A stretch of 13,378 nt of DNA from Gracilaria caudata (lineage: Eukaryota > Rhodophyta > Florideophyceae > Gracilariales > Gracilariaceae), in NCBI GenBank assembly GCA_030374735.1, contig JASCIV010000726.1:1-13378 (forward strand), given 5' to 3'. The translations under genes and the position numbers were made by a program. The notes beneath the pieces were generated by a model. The model searched no databases. It saw nothing but the letters and a program-made list of their open reading frames with translations, and was not told the DNA's origin. Positions 7,425 to 13,378 of the stretch are shown in pieces (within the stretch, counting starts at the first letter, position 1; each line of letters opens with the position of its first letter).

Positions 7425-8377
7425 CGCGCGACGTTCGCGGATCCACGTACGACGGTAACTGTGGACGGTGGCCGGGACGGCGAGTGAAACACGCATTGCT
7501 TGATCGGCGGCGATCGTGTTTCGCATGCTGCTTCATGCGTGTGCTCCTCGCGCTGTGCGACGTGCACACCAGCACGTGCTGTGTGACGTGGCTACACGGA
7601 GGCTCGACTGAGTCGCTCGTCGTAGCGCTCATGACGGAAACAACGCGGCAGCGCGAGGGCGCGGCGCGGTGCGTCGCGGCGATGAGGCGCGGTGACCGCC
7701 CACCCGCCGTCCAATTCGCGCGCGCCTGCAGAGTCGCGCCGCCATCTTCCGTAGTGTCACTCCCAAGATTTCGCGCCCACGTGCACCTACACTCCCGTCG
7801 ACGCTGACGAAGACCCACAACAAAGTCTCTTCCAAAACTTGCTCGCGCGCAACCAGCGCAACGCGCGCGCACGCCGTTACTCTGCTTCCCGCCTGTTGAA
7901 CCGCTCGCCGGTACACACACCATGTGCAGGAGGCACTTTGCGTGGCTACTTTTTGGCCCTCGTTCCCTCGAACGCCCGCGGCGTGCCGCCACACCTCGCC
8001 GCCGCGTCAAGCCGTACATCCGAGTCGCCGACAACTAACGCGCCTTTAATCTTCTACCTTCGTAGACACCCCCCAACGCCGCGCATCCGCGCTGTCATTC
8101 ACCGATGCAGCTGGCTCTGATCTCCTTGTCTGATTACAGCCCCGCACCACATGATGAATACCATATCTGCCGCCACCGCTCCGCGTGTTGATGTTCATCA
8201 GCTCACAGCTCGAGCCCACGTCAATCGCCTTCGTCGTCTCCGCCTCTGCGAGCTCGCATTCACAGCCACGCCGAGAAACAGCATGGCCGCAGTCGCTCAA
8301 TCCCGCGCCCCAAACTCAACGCTGGCGCCCTCTTCTCACGCACTCCAATGCCTTCGCATCGCGAACCCTCGCCTATC
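7425..8377. other. GC-rich region between divergent genes
   Basis: It separates the membrane-protein gene (minus) from the secreted Ser/Pro-rich gene (plus), so it should contain both promoters. Its long open frames on both strands are what such GC-rich sequence gives by chance; none has a recognisable domain. It contains the first copy of the dispersed repeat (7604-7755). I see no convincing TATA box. Confidence 0.45.
7604..7755 (+). repeat. Dispersed ~150-bp repeat, copy 1
   Basis: This segment resembles 12194-12345 in the same orientation. Shared blocks in order are ACTGAGT, ATGACGGAA-CAACGCGGCA, GCGCGAGGGCGCGGCGCGG, GCGGCGATGAGGCGC-GTGACCGCC and CGCCATCTT. Small insertions and deletions that are not multiples of three separate the copies, which argues against a conserved coding role. 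This copy starts about 225 bp upstream of the membrane-protein start. It may be a short non-autonomous mobile element or a duplicated promoter segment. Confidence 0.65.
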
Positions 8378-10254
8378 ATGGCGCTCCCGACCACCCTCAT
8401 CCTCATCTCCCTGCTGCTCGCGCCGTCCTTCGCCGATCCAAAACCGCACCACCCCATTCATCCGCCACGCCCGCTACTGCCACCCGTCGCCTACCCCCAG
8501 CATGCCGTCACCCACAAACAGCCGCACCCAAGCCCCCTCCCCCGACCCCGTCGTCGTCGCCGCCGCCGAAAAGAGAGCACCGGAGACCTCGCGACAACAT
8601 CTCCCTGTCCGGTTCACAAGCACAAGTGCGCGCAGAACCGTCAACCTCTTCCCCAGATCAACACCGCACTACCTCCTCCGACACTGCGCAGCAGCCGAAA
8701 CTCCTTGCCACGTGCCCTGCCATCTGCCTAGCCCTACGAGAAGCGCAGCCAATGTTGGCGCGCTCTACGCCCGCGAATGCGAGGTGCAACCCCTTTCACA
8801 GCCGTCATCGCGCTGCCTGTTCAGCGCCATTTCTGCGTGTCGCAGTCCATGTGCGCCGACAGACGCGGCCCCACCATCACGCCGACCGTAACGCCCTCTC
8901 CCTCTGCAAGTGTGTCAATGTCCACCACGCCTTCGCCTTCGCCGTCATTGTCTTCCGCTCCCGCACGAGTGCTGTTTGCCATTCCGACCCCGTCTGAAAC
9001 TCTGTCGCCCAGTCCCAATCCCTCCGCGTCTGCAGACGCGTCAATGCCGCCCTCTGTGCCCCGATCACAGCCGTCGCTTTCGTCATCTCCGAATGTGTCT
9101 GTGGCTCTGTCCATTTCAGCCACGCCGTCTATGTTGGTGTCGCCGGCAAGTTCGCCTGCCGTCACGCCCACGCCCAGTATATCGGTAAGGGCATCGGTCA
9201 GTGCGTCTGTGTCGCCGTCGCCCAGCAAATCTACAACGCCGTCACCTAGGCAATCTGTGTCGTCGTGGGCCAGTCCATCGACATCAGCGTCAACCGCTGC
9301 TTCAATGTCATTATCGGCCACTGCTTCAGTGTCACCATCGACCACAGCTTCAATGCCACCATCGACCACAGTTTGAATGTCACCATCGCCCACAGCTTCA
9401 GTATCAACATCGGTCACAGCTTCCGTGTCACCATCTGCCACTTCTTCAGTGTCACCATCTGCCACCGCTTCAGTATCCGCCTCAACATCACCTTCCGAGT
9501 ATGAAGAGCCGTGCAGACTGGACGTAGATGACAGTGAGCCCATTGTGAGGACCAAGTGCATATGTGGACGAAAGCGGGGAAATTCACGCACTGTGCCGAC
9601 GAAGGTGATTGGACCACGAGAATGTCTGACTGGATGTCTGCGCGACAACAACGATCTCATCACAGAATGTGAAGATGCAGGAGAAGGCGATGACAATGGC
9701 TCTCGCTTTGATGATTTCTGGGTGTTGCTAAATGATTTTGAAGTGGTCCGCCTCAATCAGTGTTCGGAAGACACTTGTGATGGCCTACTGACGAATCCAA
9801 GCAGTCCAAACTATCGATATTTAATTCCTCTGTAGTGGCTGTGCATTCTCATCTATGCAGGAAACGGTCTGTTCCTTCACGCATCTGCGAGCCTACGTCA
9901 GAGTTGTTGCAGGGACGAGAAGTGCGCTTTTGGGGAATGCCTCCGATCGGGTCTTGCGTTTCATTCCTTGTACGACAGCACATGCCGACCGCACGCCCCA
10001 GTTACGCTCGTACATGCACTGCATGGAGAGCGACAAACGTAATGGACAACCAGTTAAGCGAGAGCTGCGGCACTGTCATACCGATCTGTGTGAGTATGTG
10101 ATATGACGCAGGTTGTGTGTGACTCGGCCTCACAACTCTACCTAACCATACGGAGTGTAAACATTGGATGCGGGGAAACAAGTGCACCGTATCTAATGTC
10201 GCCGACTTGAAACAAGCGTTGGGCAGGAATTGCGAGCATTGCAAGAATGCATAA
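8378..10254 (+). CDS. Secreted Ser/Pro-rich, Cys-containing protein (structure uncertain, possibly interrupted)
   Basis: The proposed start gives a good signal peptide (ALPTTLILISLLLAPSFA, residues 2-19). A Pro-rich and Arg-rich stretch follows (to ~8728). After a TAG at 8729-8731 the same frame resumes with CVSQSMC and a long Ser/Pro/Thr-rich mucin-like region (8870-9490), interrupted by TGA at 9374-9376. It continues into a Cys-bearing domain with KCICGRK, ECLTGC and CSEDTC (9510-9790). A further exon in another frame (from 9861) ends at a GTGAGT donor (10090). A 66-nt intron with CTAAC before the AG at 10155 then joins in frame to CKHWMRGNKC and a stop at 10254. The join between ~9760 and 9860 is ambiguous: an intron of 101 nt from 9760 or 29 nt from 9832 both fit. 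How the TAG at 8729 is bypassed is unresolved. It is probably a cell-wall or surface glycoprotein; I do not recognise the Cys domain. Confidence 0.45.
9299..9490 (+). repeat. Eight tandem 24-bp units (8 codons each) in the Ser-rich region
   Basis: Units begin at 9299, 9323, 9347, 9371, 9395, 9419, 9443 and 9467. The typical codons are GCT TCA GTG TCA CCA TCG GCC ACT, giving Ala-Ser-Val-Ser-Pro-Ser-x-Thr. Unit 4 has GTT TGA in place of GCT TCA and so carries an in-frame stop at 9374-9376. The last unit is the most diverged. Ser and Thr density suits heavy O-glycosylation. Confidence 0.85.
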
Positions 10255-10318
10255 GCGCTGCGGCAGGTTTTGGCGTGCTCGGCGACGATCAAGATGGCCA
10301 GAAACACTCGCATACTGA

Positions 10319-11336
10319 AAGACACAGCGCAGACACACCGGTTGGAATGCATTGCATCATGCGGCCCGCCAAGGGCACATGGAGGTAGTGAACGAGCTGC
10401 TGCAGCGCGTCGCCGACGTGCGCAGCGCAAGCAACGACTGCTGGAATGCGTTGCATCATGGCGTCGACACAGAACACATGACCGTTGCAGTCGCACTGTT
10501 ACACGGAGGTGCCGATGTAGACTGCCAAATGCATAATGGTGACACGGCGCTGCATCTTGCCGCACACAATGGGCACACCCAGCTGGCTGGCGGCCATGCT
10601 CTGGCGCGCCGTGCTCTGGCATGCCGGTGCTAACCCGTTCAAGAGAAATACCCAACGGCGCACTGCGCATAGGTCGCTGAAGGAAAAAGACAACGGGCTG
10701 TACAAGCAGATGTGCGCCGGACGCGTAAAATCACCGACGTTGCCGCCTCTTTCTCCAGCCGCAATCTCCACCCCTACTCCTCTCTCTCCATTACAAGATG
10801 CATTGCAGTCGGTCCTACAAAATTCCGTCGTCGCTTCGGAGCCCTGCCACTTGCTCATCAACAAACGAAACTGCTCTCGTTCGCTGCCCGAATGGAAAGC
10901 CGCTCACGACCTTCTAGCGCTCGCTGTCACCGACGGTCACATCCATCCCGAGCACCCTGAGGGCAAACTGTATTTCTGGAACGACCAACTGTATTGCACC
11001 GTAACAGACCTTCCGATAACTGACGAAGACAAGCCTGTCGTTTTCAACTAACAGGCGGCAATCACTGAAATGGTAAGCGAATGGACCCAGTTCTTTTTAG
11101 CTGCAAGTGGAGCGGAGACTCGATTGCGATCTCGTTTGAATGATTGTTTGGTTAAATTTCTGGAAGAATGTAGTATTTCTCCGCATTCGTTGAAGTTCGG
11201 ATCGAGGTCAGACATTGGCGAACTGCAGGATGCTGTGGAACAATTTGTTGAGGACAAACTGGGAGAAGAAATGACGGAGTCGGGGTATTACATCAAGCTC
11301 ACATATTTCGTGAAAACGTTCTCGCAAGATAGTTGA
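10319..11336 (+). CDS. Ankyrin-repeat protein, frameshifted
   Basis: Two and a half ankyrin repeats are visible: WNALHHAARQGHMEVVNELL (from ~10343), then WNALHHGVDTEHMTVAVALL with GGADV, then GDTALHLAAHNGHTQLA (from ~10538). Ankyrin repeats mediate protein binding. The third repeat then shifts frame: its remainder, AMLWRAVLWHAGANPF, lies in the next frame. The shift is explained by a TGGC duplication at 10584-10591; removing one copy would give QLAAML. The frame continues to a TAA at 11049-11051. A likely 54-nt intron (11001-11054; GTAACA, branch-like AACTGAC, end AACTAACAG) removes that stop in frame. It would join to a further 94 residues with SDIGELQDAVEQFVEDKLGE, ending at 11336. The true start is not found: an in-frame TGA lies at 10316, so upstream exons or another break are needed. 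It could be a pseudogene, or the shift could be a sequence error. Confidence 0.55.
11001..11054 (+). other. Probable 54-nt intron in the ankyrin gene
   Basis: It starts GTAACAGACC and ends TTTTCAACTAACAG, with CTGAC about 25 nt before the acceptor. It begins at a codon boundary and is a multiple of three, so splicing keeps the frame and removes the only stop (11049-11051) between two coding-like stretches. If unspliced, the protein would simply end with DKPVVFN, so this may be alternative splicing or a genuine end. Confidence 0.45.
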
Positions 11337-12193
11337 CAGAGCGCGGGTAGGACGACAAGCACAAACACTAGGGCGGACGTCTATGAAAATGTACGATGAT
11401 GTACAAGACTGACAAGAGGAGCAAACGCGCGAGTTCTTATTGCGACGTGCGAGCATCGAGTCATATAGTACGCAGCCTGCGAGCCGGGCGCGGCGCGAAA
11501 AGCACAGGTGTCTCTCGTGGTACACGGCCGTGAAAAAGGATCACCACGGTATCGCGTGCGTTCGAAACTTCGGCGGGCGGGCAGTATTGCGGGTCGACCA
11601 CGTGGGGTATGTTCTGCTCGGTGGCGGTGGTGGTGTCGGGAGGTGGCTGCCCCGTCTGAGATATCTGCGCCGTGCTGCTTCGCGCGCGAAGTTGAGGGAA
11701 CACACCGAGCGTTTTGAGTCCCGCAGCAACAAAGTAACGGCTGATTTGCAGCTCGGTACTAGATGGCGAGTCGAGCTGCTGCCGTTCAATGGTAACGTCC
11801 GAAGGCTGTGAGAGGCGGGAAGGACAACTGCGAGGGTGCCATGCGATGCTGAAGCAGTTCGCGGGAATGATAGAAGAGCTGATCGAAGCGGCAGCGAAAG
11901 GCAACGTGTTGTGATGCGGGTAGCGCGGCGGCCAGCGAAGGGGCTGCGAAAGTTGAAGATGTGGTGCGCGCAATGGTCGATCAGCGGCGGCCGTTTGTGG
12001 TGGACAATATGAAGGCGATTTGGGCGGCACGTGCGCAATGCGCACTGCGGATCGAACTTGCGCAGCCAGCAGATGACGCGCTTGCTTTTACGACGAGGAG
12101 AAAGATCGGGCGAGTGTAGCTAGGTAGTATCCCACGACATGCGCGCGCAGGATGCGCGGCGTTCGAGCGTCGTCCGCCGCGGGCGGAGCCTAA
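11337..12193. other. GC-rich stretch, no firm gene; possible coding fragment 11737-12119 (+)
   Basis: Most of this region shows nothing recognisable. On the plus strand two adjoining open stretches look somewhat protein-like: one includes MLKQFAGMIEELIEAAAKG (to a TGA at 11912), the next, in the following frame, includes KVEDVVRAMVDQRRPFVV and ends at TAG 12117-12119. They are charged and helical in character and might be parts of one gene broken by a frameshift or small intron. GC-rich DNA easily produces such frames, so this is only a possibility. Confidence 0.2.
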
Positions 12194-12345
12194 ACTGAGT
12201 GCTCTTCGTAGTGCTTATGACGGAAGCAACGCGGCAAGAAGGTGGAGCGCGAGGGCGCGGCGCGGCGCGGCGATGAGGCGCCGTGACCGCCACCGCGCCC
12301 AATACTCGCGCGGGAGGAGAGTGGCGGCGCCATCTTTCCTGGAGT
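12194..12345 (+). repeat. Dispersed ~150-bp repeat, copy 2
   Basis: This is the second copy of the segment at 7604-7755, same orientation, with the shared blocks in the same order. It carries a 9- to 10-base insertion (AAGAAGGTGG region near 12236) and a shorter GC-rich middle. No gene is recognisable immediately around it, which weakens the idea that it is simply a promoter duplicated with a gene. Confidence 0.6.
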
Positions 12346-13378
12346 GCTCTTCATCGTGGTCGCTGTTGGTGCGCTCGACATCGGGGCTCCCGACGGCAAG
12401 ACAATCGGACAAACCACAACGCGAAGCCAGCAACGCAATCCTGCCAGTGACCGACTACGTGTCACTGGTGTAGTGACCACCGGATTGGCGCACAACTTCC
12501 AATTACAAATTCTGTAATTTCTGAAAGCAGATGCCAATTACCGTCCACGCAAATTCGTGAGATAGCATCGGTGAAGATGATCTCTGGAGTTGAAAACATT
12601 GTTGAGCGGGTTCTATGCGACAAAAAGGCGTGAAGTACTGTATGGCTTTAGCAGTTATTCCATCGCATGTTGCTTGGTCCAGTCGTGTGCGGTATGTATG
12701 GCAAGCACTTTGTTGGTGCCTCGCCTCCGTTATCACAGCGGTCGTGCTAACCAGGGGCGGAACGCAATCGATTGGATTGCAATTAATTGCAATCCCAATA
12801 ATGGCAATCAGGGATTGCTTTCTCCGAAGAACTGTTTACAATCTTCCCATCAAAATGCCCAACAAAACACCCATCACAGCTTGCGATGGGCACCATGATA
12901 GACACTGAACCATTACCGATAATGTAGAGCAGTTAAATGAATACAACGGATGGTAGACCAAAAGCATAACGGCTTGATCGTCGCCCCGTGTGTCATCCTA
13001 CTTCTTAGGCTAACCATCGCGAAGAGCGACTATCAGAATAGTCAATCTCTGTGTCTGGTTGTCGAGCTTTAATATTTTGCGAGTGAATCCAAAGCTTTTG
13101 AACCTTGACTTGGTTCGAGAGGCACTGTACCAGTCCAGAAGTCATGATCAGGTAGAGCAGTAGTAGTTTTAATTGTTGTTTTTAGTCATGGTTTTCCATA
13201 TTACACGATACAGAGTTGCAACTAAAGCTAAGAAGAGCAGGGTTAGACAAGAAAAAAGTGATTGCAGTAGAGATTGGGTCTTACTTTTTGTGGTATGAAA
13301 CTGATGGGACATGTGGGAGACGGATTGCAATCTGATGTACGATTGCAAGGTGGGATTGCCTTCTGATGGATGATTGCT
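12346..13378. other. Right-end region without a recognisable gene
   Basis: Composition is AT-richer than the preceding 5 kb. Short open frames (for example 12615-12908, rather hydrophobic) show no domain. It holds a 22-bp palindrome and two clusters of GATTGC motifs (12764-12818 and 13323-13377, plus one at 13260). A segment CAGGGGCGGA at 12752 resembles the terminal sequence of hAT-type transposons, so part of this region may be a mobile element continuing beyond the window. Confidence 0.35.
12774..12795. repeat. Perfect 22-bp palindrome built from GATTGC half-sites
   Basis: The half-site GGATTGCAATT is followed directly by its exact reverse complement. It sits in the middle of five GATTGC/GCAATC hexamers within 55 bp (12764-12818), some overlapping its arms. 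Confidence 0.85.

Noticed and set aside
8185..8997. 270-codon plus-strand frame rich in Pro, His and Arg
   Set aside because: Overlaps the frame with the signal peptide and ends in sequence antiphase to the Ser-rich repeats; low-complexity C-rich DNA keeps several frames open. Part of it could still be an exon.
8821..9756. Uninterrupted 311-codon frame on the minus strand with acidic DGDTEAV-type repeats
   Set aside because: It is the antisense image of the Ser-rich repeats. Its part opposite the Cys domain is a random-looking Ser/Arg mix, and the plus strand has the mucin-like composition and Cys motifs of a real protein. It is intact, however, so strand-specific RNA data would be decisive.
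11461..12537. Minus-strand frames of 115 to 194 codons
   Set aside because: Ser/Pro/Arg-rich composition typical of chance frames in GC-rich DNA; partly overlaps the dispersed repeat.
12590..12908. Two overlapping frames of about 100 codons near the right end
   Set aside because: One is mildly hydrophobic, but neither shows a domain, and they run through the palindrome and GATTGC cluster.
1..13378. tRNA, rRNA, CRISPR arrays or bacterial operons
   Set aside because: No cloverleaf-like segment, regularly spaced direct-repeat array or ribosome-binding-site pattern was seen; introns point to a eukaryote.

Overview
The window looks like nuclear DNA of a unicellular or algal eukaryote. Several genes only become complete after removing short GT-AG introns (47 to 104 nt) with GTAAGT or GTACGT type donors. 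No bacterial ribosome-binding-site or operon logic is visible. Products such as ionotropic glutamate receptors, an ankyrin protein and a Ser/Pro-rich secreted protein fit a protist or alga. I cannot name the lineage. Base composition changes strongly along the window: roughly balanced up to about 6000, very GC-rich from about 6540 to 9000, and more balanced again at the right end.

Positions 1-6625 hold a tandem segmental duplication. Each unit has the order [decayed haloalkane-dehalogenase-like sequence, minus strand] - [ionotropic glutamate receptor (iGluR) gene, plus strand] - [membrane protein gene or its relic, minus strand]. The two iGluR genes (731-2820 and 4418-6538) share three introns at identical positions and phases, and splicing gives proteins of about 599 and 597 residues. 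Each has a signal peptide, an S1 ligand-binding half, M1, a re-entrant pore loop, M3, S2, M4 and a cytoplasmic tail; the amino-terminal domain typical of animal and plant receptors is absent. In the first gene, intron 1 has lost its acceptor AG and appears to have become coding. In the second unit the convergent membrane-protein gene (6579-7379, minus) is intact and its stop lies 40 bp from the receptor stop. In the first unit only its last ~21 codons are recognisable (2847-2912). The left edge of the second unit coincides with a fold-back inverted duplication (3808-3895).

The GC-rich middle (7380-8377) has a run of 28 G just upstream of the membrane-protein start, and one copy of a ~150 bp dispersed repeat whose second copy lies at 12194-12345. 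Then follows a Ser/Pro-rich secreted-protein gene (about 8378-10254, plus) with eight 24-bp repeat units, one of which carries an in-frame TGA. Next is an ankyrin-repeat gene (about 10319-11336, plus) disrupted by a 4-bp duplication and with a likely 54-nt intron.

From 11340 to the right edge I see no convincing gene. The stretch contains a possible GC-rich coding fragment (11737-12119), the second dispersed repeat, a perfect 22-bp palindrome and two clusters of GATTGC motifs that may belong to a mobile element running off the window.

The most unusual content is the pair of receptors: complete iGluR channels without an amino-terminal domain, with a probable Arg at the pore Q/R position and non-standard ligand-pocket residues, duplicated and diverging together with their flanks.
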